The notes under the pieces: model-generated
What the model was told of the DNA's origin: nothing
The model's database searches: none
Seen by the model: only the letters and a program-made list of their open reading frames with translations
In this document: piece by piece, positions 53,133-63,271 of the stretch
Position numbering within the stretch: position 1 is the stretch's first letter
Layout of the letters: every line of letters starts with the position of its first letter
Position numbers and translations under genes: made by a program
NCBI RefSeq assembly: GCF_900312675.1
Contig: NZ_OMPC01000009.1
Location: forward strand, 310,001-374,000
Length of the DNA stretch: 64,000 nucleotides
Reading direction: 5' to 3'
Source of the DNA: Aliivibrio sp. EL58
GTDB lineage: Bacteria; Pseudomonadota; Gammaproteobacteria; Enterobacterales; Vibrionaceae

Positions 53133-54050
53133 TTAGTGCTCTAGTAAAAAACGCTCGACTTCTGTGATAGAAGGGATAGAGGTTTGAGCACCCATTCGAG
53201 TTACTGATATTGCCGCCGCAGCATGAGCAAATTTAATCGCATCATCCAATTTACGGCCAGATTGTAAGCCTGTTAAGAACGCACCGTTAAAGGTATCACC
53301 GGCGCCTGTTGTGTCGGTTGCTTGAACTCTAAAGCCTTCAACTTGACGGCCTTTACCATCTTGGCTAATCCACACGCCTTTGCTACCCAGAGTGATCATC
53401 ACGGTTTCAATGCCTTTCGCATGAAGTGCGTCAGCAGCCTGTTGAGCGCTTGCCATGTCTGTCACTTCAATGCCCGTTAGTAATTCAGCTTCTGTTTCAT
53501 TAGGCGTAATCATATCAACAAGTTGTAATAAGTCATCACTTAATTGGTGAGCAGGAGCAGGGTTTAGAACGACTTTAGTGCCTGCTGCTTTTGCAATTTG
53601 TGCTGCTTTTTCGATGGTTTCAATCGGTGTCTCAAGCTGCATTAACAAGGTATCAGCCGCTTCAATTAAGCCGTGATGAGGTGCAATGCGTTCCGCGGTT
53701 AAGCATGCGTTTGCTTCAGCAGAAATACAGATGCTGTTTTCACCGGTTGCTGCAACTTGGATCATCGCAATGCCGGTTGGTGTGTTTTCTTCAATCATCA
53801 CACCGTCAGTATTAATACCATCGAACTTAAATGCTTCAATCATTTGGTGACCAAAGCTGTCGTCACCTACGCTTGCAATAAAAGCAATATCAGCGCCTAA
53901 ACGTGCCGCAGCAACAGCTTGGTTTGCGCCTTTTCCGCCAGGGATAACAGAGTAGCTGTGACCGTGTAACGTCTCACCTGGACGTGGGAAAGAAGCAACT
54001 TGAAGAACGTGATCTGCGTTTACGCTACCTAAAACAACTAATTTATTCAT
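53133..54050 (-). CDS. rbsK: Ribokinase RbsK
   Basis: A 305-residue PfkB-family sugar kinase. The N-terminal ribose-binding GGKGANQAVAAARLG lies near 40-54, and the C-terminal GAGDTFNGAF has the catalytic Asp near residue 252. It phosphorylates ribose at O5 with ATP after import by RbsABC. The gene is separated from rbsB by a 205-base gap with a hairpin and from rbsR by 75 bases. Confidence 0.97.
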   Translation of the reverse strand: MNKLVVLGSVNADHVLQVASFPRPGETLHGHSYSVIPGGKGANQAVAAARLGADIAFIASVGDDSFGHQMIEAFKFDGINTDGVMIEENTPTGIAMIQVAATGENSICISAEANACLTAERIAPHHGLIEAADTLLMQLETPIETIEKAAQIAKAAGTKVVLNPAPAHQLSDDLLQLVDMITPNETEAELLTGIEVTDMASAQQAADALHAKGIETVMITLGSKGVWISQDGKGRQVEGFRVQATDTTGAGDTFNGAFLTGLQSGRKLDDAIKFAHAAAAISVTRMGAQTSIPSITEVERFLLEH

Positions 54051-54185
54051 AATGCGCCTTTGTTTCTTATCTGGAAATGACCTTGAAGTTATCGGTCTTA
54101 AAACATATGGGTAAATGGGTGACTAACTTATTTATAGTTTCATTCATTTAACGATATGTTTTTGTATTTCTATGTTGGAGAAGAG

Positions 54186-54228
54186 TAGAGCATCAGTGCA
54201 ATTTAGTTGTGAGCGCACCGATGCTCTA
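54186..54228. other. Intercistronic hairpin between rbsB and rbsK
   Basis: TAGAGCATC (54186-54194) pairs with GATGCTCTA (54220-54228), and GTGC/GCAC extends the stem inward. No T-run follows on the operon strand; a TTTTT run is present on the opposite strand. Hairpins after abundant binding-protein genes protect upstream mRNA and lower downstream expression, which would favour RbsB over RbsK here. Confidence 0.65.
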
Positions 54229-54255
54229 TTTTTACTTACTAAACTATTTATTCAA

Positions 54256-55134
54256 TTACTTAGCGATAACTTTTAGGTCAACAGGAATGTATTTTTCTAC
54301 TGTTTCCCCTTTTAGTACTTTAACGGCAGTTTCAACACCAAGAGCACCAATTAGGTCAGGCTGTTGTGCGATAGTTGCACCAAGTAGGCCACGGTTAACG
54401 GCAGCGATACCATCTTCAGTGCCATCAAAACCGACGATTAGAACGTCTTTACCTGATGCTTGAACAGCACGTAGAGCACCTAACGCCATTTCATCATTTT
54501 GAGCAAATACCGCTTGAACATCAGGGTTTGCTGCAATCATGTTTTCCATTACGTTAAGACCTTTAGTACGGTCAAAATCAGCTGGTTGGCTACCAAGTAG
54601 AGTAAGACCACCGCTGTTTACTGTTTTCATGAAGCCTTCACCACGCTCACGGGCAGCTGATGTCCCTGCAATACCTTCAAGTTGGATAACGCGCGCTTTC
54701 TCGCCCACTTTTTCCATGATGTATTTACCCGCCATTTCACCACCGGCAACGTTATCTGATGCAATGTGACTTACAACATCACCACGGCTTGCACCACGGT
54801 CAAGAGTTAATACAGGGATGCCAGAGCGGTTAGCCATGCGAATCGCATTTGAAACCGCATCAGAATCTGTTGGGTTAATTAGGATTGCTTTTACGCCACG
54901 AACCGTAAGATCTTCAATGTTTGAAAGCTCTTTACTTGGATCGTTTTGAGAATCCAGAACAATCAGTTTGTAGCCTAGGTCTTTTGCTTTTGCTTCAGCC
55001 CCTTCTTTCATGGTCACAAAAAATGGGTTGTTCAACGTAGAAACGACCATTGCCATTGTATCTTGAGCCGCAGCTGTCGATGTGAAAGAAGCAGAAAGTA
55101 GGGCTGCAGAGATTAGGGTTGCTAACTTTTTCAT
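54256..55134 (-). CDS. rbsB: Ribose-binding periplasmic protein RbsB
   Basis: A 292-residue periplasmic sugar-binding protein. The start is set at 55134, where AAGGAA precedes the ATG and the signal peptide [24 protein letters not shown] begins; the ORF runs on 14 codons further without a ribosome site. The sequence [23 protein letters not shown] is the RbsB start. It passes D-ribose to RbsC/RbsA and may also serve chemotaxis. Between it and rbsC lie 142 bases. Confidence 0.97.
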   Translation of the reverse strand: MKKLATLISAALLSASFTSTAAAQDTMAMVVSTLNNPFFVTMKEGAEAKAKDLGYKLIVLDSQNDPSKELSNIEDLTVRGVKAILINPTDSDAVSNAIRMANRSGIPVLTLDRGASRGDVVSHIASDNVAGGEMAGKYIMEKVGEKARVIQLEGIAGTSAARERGEGFMKTVNSGGLTLLGSQPADFDRTKGLNVMENMIAANPDVQAVFAQNDEMALGALRAVQASGKDVLIVGFDGTEDGIAAVNRGLLGATIAQQPDLIGALGVETAVKVLKGETVEKYIPVDLKVIAK

Positions 55135-55276
55135 TCTATATTCCTTGTAGAGTGTAGGGCGGCACAAATCAAACATGGTACGTCTGGTTGTGCCTATTTC
55201 TTGTTTTAAATAGCAAACGAATTTATAGGGGTGACTCTTATTCGTATAAATTATTAAGTGTTATAAATAATGGGTA

Positions 55277-56263
55277 TTACTTGTTTTTGTTGTCTACTAA
55301 TACTGCCAGTAGGATAACCACCGCTTTGGCGATCATTTGGTAATAAGAAGAAACATCTAATAAGTTCAGTGCGTTGTTTAAGAAGCCGATAATCAGAGCA
55401 CCAACGAGTGTACCCATGATGCGACCTTTACCGCCCGCTAGACTTGTACCGCCAAGTACTACTGCGGCGATAGCATCTAGCTCATAACCCATACCAGCAG
55501 TAGGCTGAGCTGAAGAAAGACGAGAGGTTACGATTAAGCCTGCCAGTGCCGCAAGTAGACCACAGATAGCGTAAACACCGATCTTAACGCGATCTACATT
55601 GATACCAGATAAGCGAGTTGCTGATTCATTGCCGCCAAGTGCGTAAACGTAACGACCAAAGCGTGTGTGATTTAGTAAGTACCATACCGATGCAAATACA
55701 ATAACCATTAACCAGATTGGAACAGGGATGCCAAGTGCGTAACCTGTACCAAGCCATGAGAAGCTATCAGCAACATCAGTAAAGCCTGTTGAGATAGGGC
55801 GACCTTCGGTGTAAACCATTGTCACACCACGTAGCAGCGTCATTGTTACTAGGGTTGCAATAAAGGCTTGAACCTTACCTTTAGCGATAATAATACCGCT
55901 TATTGCACCCAGTGCAGCACCTGCAAGTAGCGCAGTAGGAACCGCAATCATTACCGGAATTTCAAGACCAATCATGGTGGCAGCAAAAGCACCACAAAGC
56001 GCGAGTACTGAGCCTACACTCAAATCAATACCAGCAGTTAAGATAACCAGTGTCATACCCACTGCGATAATCGCGTTAACCGAGGTTTGGCGTAAAATAT
56101 TTAAGATATTGTCGACAGTAAAAAAGTTGTCGTTTAAAAAGGAAACCACGACAATTAACAGTAAAAGCGCGATTAACGATTTTTGTTCAATCAGCCATTC
56201 TTTAGAGAACATGCCGCCTTTCTTTTGTTGCGTTTCAGATGAAGTCATTGATTTAGTGCTCAT
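55277..56263 (-). CDS. rbsC: Ribose ABC transporter permease RbsC
   Basis: A 328-residue permease of the BPD_transp_2 type with about eight to ten hydrophobic segments; [22 protein letters not shown] near residue 215 is the conserved loop contacting the ATPase. Its ATG overlaps the rbsA stop (ATGA), so translation is coupled. It forms the ribose channel in the inner membrane. Confidence 0.97.
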   Translation of the reverse strand: MSTKSMTSSETQQKKGGMFSKEWLIEQKSLIALLLLIVVVSFLNDNFFTVDNILNILRQTSVNAIIAVGMTLVILTAGIDLSVGSVLALCGAFAATMIGLEIPVMIAVPTALLAGAALGAISGIIIAKGKVQAFIATLVTMTLLRGVTMVYTEGRPISTGFTDVADSFSWLGTGYALGIPVPIWLMVIVFASVWYLLNHTRFGRYVYALGGNESATRLSGINVDRVKIGVYAICGLLAALAGLIVTSRLSSAQPTAGMGYELDAIAAVVLGGTSLAGGKGRIMGTLVGALIIGFLNNALNLLDVSSYYQMIAKAVVILLAVLVDNKNK

Positions 56264-57774
56264 GCTATTACCTCGACGTTTTGCTCAACAGTTTTACCTA
56301 CTGCACAAGCCAATAATTTTTCTTGATCTGCATCTTTTGCCATGAATTCGCCACTGATACGGCCTTCATGCATAACCAAGATGCGGTCACTCATTCCTAA
56401 CACTTCAGGCATTTCTGATGAGACTAAAATAATGCTCATGCCTTCGGCTTTAAATTGGTTTATTAATTGGTAGATCTCTTTTTTCGCACCAACATCAACG
56501 CCACGAGTAGGCTCATCTAAAATCAAGACTTTAGGGCGAGTCATTAAGCCTTTAGCTATCGCTACTTTTTGTTGATTTCCGCCAGACAAGTTACCGATAA
56601 TTTGGTCGCGAGTCGGGGTTTTAATGTTGAATAAGCGAATAAAATCTTCTACTGCGGTGACTTCAGCGTAATGATCAATCTGAACGCCTTTTGATAACTG
56701 ATCTAGCGAGCATAAAGACATGTTCTCTTTCACTGATAAACCAAGTACTAGGCCATCACCTTTACGGTCTTCAGAGATATAAGCGATACCATTTGCCAAA
56801 CCATCACGAGGAGAAATAGGGTTAATCATCTTATTGTTTAGTTTAATTGCGCCACACGTCATTGGTGCTGCACCGTAGATAATTTTCATTAACTCAGTAC
56901 GACCTGCACCCATCAAACCTGATACGCCAAGGATCTCGCCGCGATCTAATGAGAAGCTAACATTATGAACACCAGGCCCTGAAACATCGAACAGCTCTAA
57001 TGATTTTTCATTGTGTTGAACGTCAATGCGAGGGTATTGCTCATCTAAACGACGGCCAACCATCATTTCAATTAGGGTATCTTCATTAATCTCTGCAACC
57101 ACACGTTCGCCAATGAATTTTCCATCTCGAAGGATAGTAATGTCATCACAGATCTCGAAGATCTCTTTTAGACGGTGTGAGATATAAACAATGCCGCAGC
57201 CTTCATCGCGAAGCTCATTAATCACTTTAAATAGAGATTCAGTCTCAGTATCTGTTAAGGCATCTGTCGGCTCATCCATGATGATAACTTTAGATTTAAA
57301 CGACAGTGCTTTGGCAATCTCAACCATTTGCTGTTCACCTAAACTCAGTTCACCTAATAGCTGGCGAGAGTGGTGTTTTACATTCAAACGTTTAAGTAGA
57401 GCATCAGCGTCTTTATACATTTCAGCCCATTTGATACCACCAAATGCATTGGTTTTCTCACGGCCTAAGAAGATGTTTTCAGCAATGGTTAGTTCAGGAA
57501 TAAGGTTCAGCTCTTGGTGAATAATACTGATACCAGATTCTTGAGAGTGCTTAGGGCCATTAAAGTTAACCGCTTTGCCTTCGTAACGGATTTCACCTGC
57601 ATCCATTGCGTAGATGCCAGTTAATGACTTCATTAAGGTTGATTTACCCGCGCCATTCTCGCCCATTAGGGCCATAACTTTGCCGGAATAGACATTAAGA
57701 CAAGCGCCATCCAGTGCTTTTACACCGGGGAAGGCTTTCTCAATGCCGTTTAATTCTAAGATAGCTTGAGTCAT
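56260..57774 (-). CDS. rbsA: Ribose ABC transporter ATP-binding protein RbsA
   Basis: A 504-residue protein with two fused ABC domains. The first has Walker [10 protein letters not shown] at 38-46 and [15 protein letters not shown]; the second has a degenerate [12 protein letters not shown] and intact [15 protein letters not shown] and [16 protein letters not shown]. It energises ribose uptake through RbsC. AGGA precedes the ATG, 12 bases after rbsD. The gene order D-A-C-B-K-R matches E. coli. Confidence 0.97.
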   Translation of the reverse strand: MTQAILELNGIEKAFPGVKALDGACLNVYSGKVMALMGENGAGKSTLMKSLTGIYAMDAGEIRYEGKAVNFNGPKHSQESGISIIHQELNLIPELTIAENIFLGREKTNAFGGIKWAEMYKDADALLKRLNVKHHSRQLLGELSLGEQQMVEIAKALSFKSKVIIMDEPTDALTDTETESLFKVINELRDEGCGIVYISHRLKEIFEICDDITILRDGKFIGERVVAEINEDTLIEMMVGRRLDEQYPRIDVQHNEKSLELFDVSGPGVHNVSFSLDRGEILGVSGLMGAGRTELMKIIYGAAPMTCGAIKLNNKMINPISPRDGLANGIAYISEDRKGDGLVLGLSVKENMSLCSLDQLSKGVQIDHYAEVTAVEDFIRLFNIKTPTRDQIIGNLSGGNQQKVAIAKGLMTRPKVLILDEPTRGVDVGAKKEIYQLINQFKAEGMSIILVSSEMPEVLGMSDRILVMHEGRISGEFMAKDADQEKLLACAVGKTVEQNVEVIA

Positions 57775-57786
57775 AACGTGTCCTAT

Positions 57787-58206
57787 TTAAAATACAACGC
57801 CAGATTGGAAAATCACGTTAGCGTAAGGAGTACATTCACCAGTACGAACGACGGCTTTACTTTGTTGTGTGTGTACTTTGAATGCTTCGTGAGGCACATA
57901 AGAAACGGTAATTGATTTTCCACATAGTGCTTCTTCAGCAGCAATAAGCGTCATTAGCTCATCGTGTAGTTGTGGGCTAACGGTTTTGAATTCTTCAGCA
58001 ACGATAGCGCCTTCAATTTGCATTTCAGACAGTGTCGCTTTTACGGTATCAATAAAGGTTGGTATTCCCTGAACTACCGCTAAATCGATGCGTTGTGATT
58101 CTTCAAAAATCGGCAGACCAGCATCGCAAATGGTGACTTCATCAGTATGGCCAAGAGTGGCGATTACATATGATAATTCTGCGTTTAGTAGTGTATTTTT
58201 CTTCAT
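57787..58206 (-). CDS. rbsD: D-ribose pyranase RbsD
   Basis: A 139-residue RbsD. His20 in the N-terminal TLGHTDEVTICDAGLPI is the catalytic residue, and YANVIFQSGVVF is the conserved end. It converts beta-pyranose ribose to the furanose form used by ribokinase. It is the first gene of the operon and lies just after the putative RbsR operator. Confidence 0.97.
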   Translation of the reverse strand: MKKNTLLNAELSYVIATLGHTDEVTICDAGLPIFEESQRIDLAVVQGIPTFIDTVKATLSEMQIEGAIVAEEFKTVSPQLHDELMTLIAAEEALCGKSITVSYVPHEAFKVHTQQSKAVVRTGECTPYANVIFQSGVVF

Positions 58207-58258
58207 GAGAATACCTTTAGTTAATTAATTATGAACACATACTGCTTATTTAATGCTC

Positions 58259-58286
58259 ATCGAAACGTTTGCGTAAACGTTTCGAT
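58259..58286. promoter_or_regulatory. RbsR-type operator upstream of rbsD
   Basis: ATCGAAACGTTT-GCGT-AAACGTTTCGAT is a perfect 12-base inverted repeat, 53 bases before rbsD. Each arm contains AACGTT, and the whole resembles the E. coli RbsR operator core CGAAACGTTTCG opened by four central bases. It is the probable binding site for the LacI-type RbsR encoded in the operon. Confidence 0.8.
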
Positions 58287-58505
58287 GGTGAATTTAGAGC
58301 AATAAATGACACTTTGCACCCAAGAATGTAACTAAGTGTGATCAAACGCAGAAATCTAATTGATGAAAGACTAAATAAGAGATCTTGGTCAAATTTTGAT
58401 GGTGACCATCAAGAAAGGCATAGAGGAGTTGGAAAAATCAAACTAACTAATGGAATTAATCAAATGTTATGATGGTAATGTTATAAGCTTAAAAGAGAAT
58501 GCATA

Positions 58506-59135
58506 GTGAACAATTACTTTGAAAGCCCATTTGTTGGGAAATCATTAAAAGAACAAGTAACTAACCCGAATATTATCGTTGGTGAGCACAGCTACTATTC
58601 TGGTTATTATCATAATCACAGCTTTGATGATTGTGCTCGCTATTTACTGCCAGATAGAACAGACATTGATAAGCTTATTATTGGTAGCTATTGTTCCATT
58701 GGTTCGGGAGCTGTCTTTATGATGGCAGGAAACCAAGGGCATCAAAATAAGTGGGTGAGTACCTTTCCTTTTTTCTATCAAGATAATGATAACTTTACTG
58801 ATGCTAAAGATGGCTTTGAGCGTGCTGGTGATACCGTTATTGGTAATGATGTTTGGATTGGTACAGAAGCAATGATCATGAGTGGTGTAACTGTAGGTGA
58901 TGGGGCAGTCATTGCAAGTCGTGCTGTAGTTACAAAAGATGTCGCTCCTTACTCTATTGTTGGTTCAAACCCTGCAAAACATATTCGTTATCGTTTTACT
59001 GAGACTGAAATATCACAATTGCTAGAAATGAAGTGGTGGCAGTGGAGCGATGAGCAAATCAAAGGAGCGATGAATTTAATGTGTTCATCAGATATTTCTG
59101 GTTTGTATTTATATTGGAAAAACAGTAAGAATTGA
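58506..59135 (+). CDS. catB: CatB-type (xenobiotic) O-acetyltransferase
   Basis: A 209-residue hexapeptide acyltransferase beginning [20 protein letters not shown] at a GTG. It closely follows known CatB chloramphenicol acetyltransferases: [38 protein letters not shown] (with the catalytic His), [18 protein letters not shown] and the left-handed beta-helix repeats. It would transfer acetyl from acetyl-CoA to chloramphenicol or a natural counterpart. Chromosomal catB genes are known in Vibrio. Resistance is likely but depends on expression, which cannot be judged here. No strong ribosome site is visible. Confidence 0.92.
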   Translation: MNNYFESPFVGKSLKEQVTNPNIIVGEHSYYSGYYHNHSFDDCARYLLPDRTDIDKLIIGSYCSIGSGAVFMMAGNQGHQNKWVSTFPFFYQDNDNFTDAKDGFERAGDTVIGNDVWIGTEAMIMSGVTVGDGAVIASRAVVTKDVAPYSIVGSNPAKHIRYRFTETEISQLLEMKWWQWSDEQIKGAMNLMCSSDISGLYLYWKNSKN

Positions 59136-59210
59136 TAATCCGGTGGTGGATTAATATCATTGGTTCATAACAGTCTACATTCACTGTGTTATAACCATCA
59201 AACAAAACAG

Positions 59211-59243
59211 AATGCCAAGTTATGTGTATAGCTTGGCATTTTT
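59211..59243 (+). terminator. Terminator after catB
   Basis: AATGCCAAGT and GCTTGGCATT form a 9- to 10-base stem followed by TTTTT. Another hairpin (TGGTT-ATAACA / TGTTAT-ACCA, 59161-59197) precedes it. Confidence 0.9.
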
Positions 59244-59346
59244 GTACCGAAATCATTCCAACTGTAATTATTAGTGTTCAAACTAATATTTTCGTTTAAC
59301 GTCCATCTTTGATACAATCTCGCGCCTGTTTTTGATGGAAGATTAA

Positions 59347-60378
59347 ATGAAATTATTATATTGGTTAGATGAGTGGTTAACCAACTCACGTTCAGAGCAA
59401 CAAGCACAACTGCCAATGTCTGGTGGAGACTTACTAGACAATGTGTATGTTAAATATAACTTTGTTGATGTGAACAAGCCGCTATTATTCACTTTTTCTC
59501 CTGCTGGGACTAACGTACAAGAACAAGATCTACATGAAGATTTTGCACCTTGGGGTTACCACTTAGCGCAAAAACAACAAGTGAATGTTATCTCTTTCCA
59601 GCACTTAGGAAAAAGCAATTGGTTCCGTAGTCGTAATTTAATTTTCTTTTTAGAACAATTATCTACATTACTTGAACCTTTTACTTATCGTTTAGGCTAT
59701 GGTTTAAGTCGCGGTGGCTTTGCTGTTGGTGCTTTTGCAAATTTATTGCAGCTTGACCAAGTATTGCTGTTTCATCCTGTTAGTACTAAAAACCAACAAA
59801 CAGCCCCTTGGGATGATAGGTCGAGTACCGAAATTGCACAGCAGTTTGATTGGGAAGGGGATTATCACGATCTCGATTTAGGTAAAGCGAAAGGGTATAT
59901 CATTTATGACCCAACCAATCGTATCGACCGTTTGCATGCTAAACGTTATCCAGAACTAACCCATTTACGAGTTTTTGGTATGGGACATGGAACTCATGCA
60001 ACGTACTTGAATAAATTTGGCTTTTATAAGCAAGTAGCAGTAGATTTCATTCGTAATCAACAGATTGATATTGCACAGTTCCGTCAACAAACGAGAACAT
60101 TGCGTTTTAAAGAAGACTATTACACACGTCTTAGTAAAGTGAATGCGAGCTCTGAACACCGTCTAGGTTTGTTGAGCAAAGCACATAATATCTTGATTGA
60201 TGAGAAAGAGGCGCATGTGCAAGAGCATCAAGCGCAAATTGATGTGCAGCCGCTTATTGAAATCGCACTTAGACATCAAGATGATCATCCTAAAGATGCG
60301 ATCAAATTGTTAGAAATGGCTCAGCAATTAGTGCCAAATGATCCTTTAGTTGAGCATAAGCTTAGACAGTTACTTTAG
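59347..60378 (+). CDS. Alpha/beta-hydrolase-like protein, unknown substrate
   Basis: A 343-residue cytoplasmic protein. The core looks like an alpha/beta hydrolase: PLLFTFSPAGTN (oxyanion region) near 40-52, a nucleophile elbow GLSRGG near residue 120, and GMGHGTHA near 210 with a likely catalytic His. The C-terminal 60 residues form helices (HPKDAIKLLEMAQQLVPNDP) reminiscent of a single TPR. I do not recognise a named family. A hairpin terminator follows. Confidence 0.72.
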   Translation: MKLLYWLDEWLTNSRSEQQAQLPMSGGDLLDNVYVKYNFVDVNKPLLFTFSPAGTNVQEQDLHEDFAPWGYHLAQKQQVNVISFQHLGKSNWFRSRNLIFFLEQLSTLLEPFTYRLGYGLSRGGFAVGAFANLLQLDQVLLFHPVSTKNQQTAPWDDRSSTEIAQQFDWEGDYHDLDLGKAKGYIIYDPTNRIDRLHAKRYPELTHLRVFGMGHGTHATYLNKFGFYKQVAVDFIRNQQIDIAQFRQQTRTLRFKEDYYTRLSKVNASSEHRLGLLSKAHNILIDEKEAHVQEHQAQIDVQPLIEIALRHQDDHPKDAIKLLEMAQQLVPNDPLVEHKLRQLL

Positions 60379-60405
60379 ATCTGATTTGTTGTCTTATTAT
60401 CGAAG

Positions 60406-60430
60406 CGCCCCGTTTTAAATGGGGCGTTGT
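60406..60430 (+). terminator. Terminator after the hydrolase-like gene
   Basis: CGCCCC and GGGGCG form a 6-base GC stem around GTTTTAAAT, followed by TTGTTGTATT. It starts 28 bases past the stop codon. Confidence 0.65.
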
Positions 60431-60551
60431 TGTATTCAGAGCACTATTTATTATCAATAGAGAGTGCCGTAGGGCTGATTTAATTCACTTTAAAAAGCAA
60501 AAATAGGATAAAATAGTCGACTATTATTTTAGCTTTGAGCCATTTATATTC

Positions 60552-61817
60552 ATGACCACTACTACAGCACCAGCCAATTTTTCAGAACTTGGTCTTATTT
60601 CTCCGTTGTTAGCACGATTAACAGAGTTGGAATATCAACAACCAACGCCTATTCAAGCACAAGCTATCCCAAGTGTATTAGCTGGCCGTGATCTAATTGC
60701 TGGGGCGAATACTGGTTCTGGTAAAACAGCCACTTTTGCATTACCTATGTTGCAGCAAATTTTTGAGCAACAATCAGGCAAACCACAGAGCAATAAAGGT
60801 AACTATGTTACGGGTTTAGTGTTGGTTCCTACTCGTGAATTGGCACAGCAAGTTGCTGATAGTATTAAATCATATTCTGCGCATTTCAATGGTGCGATTA
60901 AAACGGTCTCAGTATTTGGTGGTGTATCCGTCAATAAACAAATGTTGACTCTACGTGGCGGTGCAGACATTTTAGTGGCAACACCAGGTCGATTATTAGA
61001 TTTGATCTCAAGTAACGCGATTAAGCTTGATAAAGTAAAAACCTTAGTGCTTGATGAAGCAGATAGAATGCTAAGCCTTGGATTTACTGATGAGCTTAAT
61101 GAATTACTTGCGTTAGCACCAAAACAGAAGCAAACATTATTATTCTCAGCAACGTTTCCTGAAGAAGTAGAGGGGTTAACTCAAGCATTACTTAATAACC
61201 CTGTAGAACTTCAATTACAAAGTGCAGATGCAAGTACGTTAGTACAGCGCGTATTTACCGTTAATAAAGGTGAAAAAACAGCCGTATTAGCGCATTTGAT
61301 CCATCAGCAGCAGTGGCGCCAAGCGCTTATTTTCGTTAATGCTAAAAACAGCTGTAATCACTTAGCGGATAAGTTATCTAAACGTGGAATTACCGCTGAA
61401 GTATTTCATGGTGATAAAGGTCAGGGCGCTCGTAGTCGAGTGCTTGAAGGCTTCAAAGCGGGTGAGATTGATGTACTCATCGCGACTGATATTGCGGCTC
61501 GTGGTTTAGATATTGAAAAACTGCCTGTAGTAATTAACTTTGACTTACCAAGAAGCCCAGCAGATTACATGCACCGTATTGGTCGAAGTGGGCGTGCTGG
61601 TGAAGTGGGTCTAGCGTTATCATTAATCGATTTTGAAGATTACCATCACTTTAAAATTATTGAAAAGAAAAACAAGATCCGACTTGAGCGTGAACAAGTA
61701 GAGGGTTTTGAAGTAGATGAAGAGATCACAGAAGCTTTATTAGAAGCGATTAAACCAGTAGCAAAACCAGAAGGTACTGGTAAGAAGAATAAAAGAAAAT
61801 ACCCAGATAACTGGTAA
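60552..61817 (+). CDS. rhlE: DEAD-box RNA helicase, RhlE type
   Basis: A 421-residue DEAD-box helicase. All motifs are seen: Q motif PTPIQAQAIP, motif I ANTGSGKT, Ia PTRELAQQ, II LDEADRM, III SAT, and VI HRIGRSGRAG. A short basic tail (GTGKKNKRKYPDNW) ends the protein. It unwinds short RNA helices in ribosome assembly or RNA decay. Among family members it is nearest RhlE-like helicases of Vibrio; the exact subgroup is an inference. A terminator follows. Confidence 0.9.
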   Translation: MTTTTAPANFSELGLISPLLARLTELEYQQPTPIQAQAIPSVLAGRDLIAGANTGSGKTATFALPMLQQIFEQQSGKPQSNKGNYVTGLVLVPTRELAQQVADSIKSYSAHFNGAIKTVSVFGGVSVNKQMLTLRGGADILVATPGRLLDLISSNAIKLDKVKTLVLDEADRMLSLGFTDELNELLALAPKQKQTLLFSATFPEEVEGLTQALLNNPVELQLQSADASTLVQRVFTVNKGEKTAVLAHLIHQQQWRQALIFVNAKNSCNHLADKLSKRGITAEVFHGDKGQGARSRVLEGFKAGEIDVLIATDIAARGLDIEKLPVVINFDLPRSPADYMHRIGRSGRAGEVGLALSLIDFEDYHHFKIIEKKNKIRLEREQVEGFEVDEEITEALLEAIKPVAKPEGTGKKNKRKYPDNW

Positions 61818-61850
61818 AAAACACAGCAAGTTTATTGAATTGATATAATT

Positions 61851-61886
61851 AAAAACACTCGACAATTAAACTTGTTGAGTGTTTTT
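61851..61886 (+). terminator. Terminator after the DEAD-box gene
   Basis: AAAAACACTC-GACAA and TTGTT-GAGTGTTTTT form a stem with a short loop and a T-run, 33 bases past the stop codon. Confidence 0.88.
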
Positions 61887-61952
61887 CTATGTATTGAGCT
61901 TATACAAATTTCAGTAATTATCTAATTAGTTATATTGGTATTAGGAGTTAAT

Positions 61953-62114
61953 ATGAGAAAATTTTATACAACCGAAGGGAATACTTCTTCCAAAAAACAA
62001 AAAGAAGCTTATCCTGTACTTGCACTGTGTGAAAACTGTGTGGGTCAATACACGGTCATTAGTGAAGGTGAGAGAACCTATGATCGTTGTGTAAAGTGTG
62101 GCGCTGATGACTAA
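61953..62114 (+). CDS. 53-residue zinc-ribbon protein
   Basis: The frame encodes MRKFYTTEGNTSSKKQKEAY followed by CENC and, 17 residues on, CVKCGADD at the end: two CxxC pairs able to bind one zinc. TTAGGAG lies 7 bases before the ATG, supporting translation. It is separate from the helicase transcript by a terminator and is followed by yccF. No family name is known to me. Confidence 0.78.
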   Translation: MRKFYTTEGNTSSKKQKEAYPVLALCENCVGQYTVISEGERTYDRCVKCGADD

Positions 62115-62178
62115 TTATTGTGATCTTATTTAAGATGTAATCGACTATCAACAATCGTATGTAAGGTAAGGAAATAAA

Positions 62179-62631
62179 ATGAGCGCAATTGGTAATTTAA
62201 TTTGGTTTCTTTTTGGTGGTGTATTCATGGGTCTAGCTTGGTGCTTTTTTGGCTTATTAGCCTTCATTAGTATCATCGGTATTCCATGGGGAAGAGCGTG
62301 TTTTGTTATCGCTGGGTTTTCTTTTTTCCCATTTGGTAAAGAAGCCATTGCTCGTGATGAATTGACGTTAAATGAAGACATTGGTACAGGAAGTCTTGGT
62401 TTTATCGGTAATGTGCTGTGGTTTATTTTTGCAGGTTTTTGGTTGGCTCTCGGTCATGTGATGTCTGCTGTAGCTTGTTTTGTAACAATCATTGGAATTC
62501 CATTTGCGATTCAACACTTAAAACTGGCCGTAATCTCAATTGCGCCTATTGGTCAGACAATTGTAGATAAAGAAGTAGCGGCGGCGGCTCGTCGTGCGAA
62601 TGCCGAAGCTGAAGCGAATAAGTGGCGATAA
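62179..62631 (+). CDS. yccF: YccF family inner membrane protein
   Basis: A 150-residue protein with two similar halves, each with hydrophobic helices and the repeated phrases NLIWFLFGGVFMGLAW / NVLWFIFAGFWLALGH and IIGIPWG / IIGIPFA. This repeat is diagnostic for YccF (DUF307). It resides in the inner membrane; function is not known. AGGTAAGGAAATAAA lies before the ATG. The C-terminus is Ala/Arg-rich. Confidence 0.95.
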   Translation: MSAIGNLIWFLFGGVFMGLAWCFFGLLAFISIIGIPWGRACFVIAGFSFFPFGKEAIARDELTLNEDIGTGSLGFIGNVLWFIFAGFWLALGHVMSAVACFVTIIGIPFAIQHLKLAVISIAPIGQTIVDKEVAAAARRANAEAEANKWR

Positions 62632-62643
62632 ATCGCATATTAA

Positions 62644-62680
62644 ATAGTGTCGATAATGTAACTCTAATTATCGATGCTAT
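62644..62680 (+). terminator. Terminator after yccF
   Basis: ATAGTGTCGATAAT and ATTATCGATGCTAT pair over 14 positions (two as G-U) around GTAACTCTA, followed by TTATTTTG. Confidence 0.75.
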
Positions 62681-62879
62681 TTATTTTGATATAAATCATT
62701 AAATATTACTTTAGTCTTTTATAATTAAATTGAAGAAAGGCAGGTTAATATTGTTGAAATTGCGAAAGATAATACAAAACGACGACATTAATTTATAAAA
62801 CGCAATCATTGGTAATAATAATGTGTGATGATATTGATTCAGTATCATATTATGTATTATTCGTGTAATGAGGTGCGTT

Positions 62880-63122
62880 ATGACAGAAATGGCGATATCC
62901 GGTTATCTTGGATGGTTCTTTTTATTATTAATTAGCTATCCTTTTGCTTTGGTTGTTATCAATATTGTATATTATGAACCTGTTCGAAAGAAAGCGACTT
63001 TTTGGTTTAATATAATCTGTTTACTATTAGCTGCTTTTCTTTTGGTTATGCACATGAATATAGAAATTATTTATGGAAAAGAATTGCTGGATGCTTGGTA
63101 TAGTGCTAATCCTGATGAATAA
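62880..63122 (+). CDS. 80-residue protein with two membrane segments
   Basis: The ATG at 62880 is chosen because GAGGTG lies 4 bases before it; another ATG at 62868 lacks a site. Two hydrophobic helices (WFFLLLISYPFALVVINIVYY and WFNIICLLLAAFLLVMHM) are joined by a short basic loop (EPVRKKA). The C-terminus is acidic. Probably a small inner-membrane protein; no family recognised. Confidence 0.72.
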   Translation: MTEMAISGYLGWFFLLLISYPFALVVINIVYYEPVRKKATFWFNIICLLLAAFLLVMHMNIEIIYGKELLDAWYSANPDE

Positions 63123-63271
63123 TACAACATTGAAATAGTTAATATTAAGGTTACGACTGTCAACTATTATCGGTTAGTTCCTATTAAATTCAGATCGACC
63201 TCACTTTCTGCTTGCCAGTGGCTAAATTTTCACTAAAATCGCGCAACATTTATTTGATTAGTGATTAATTA

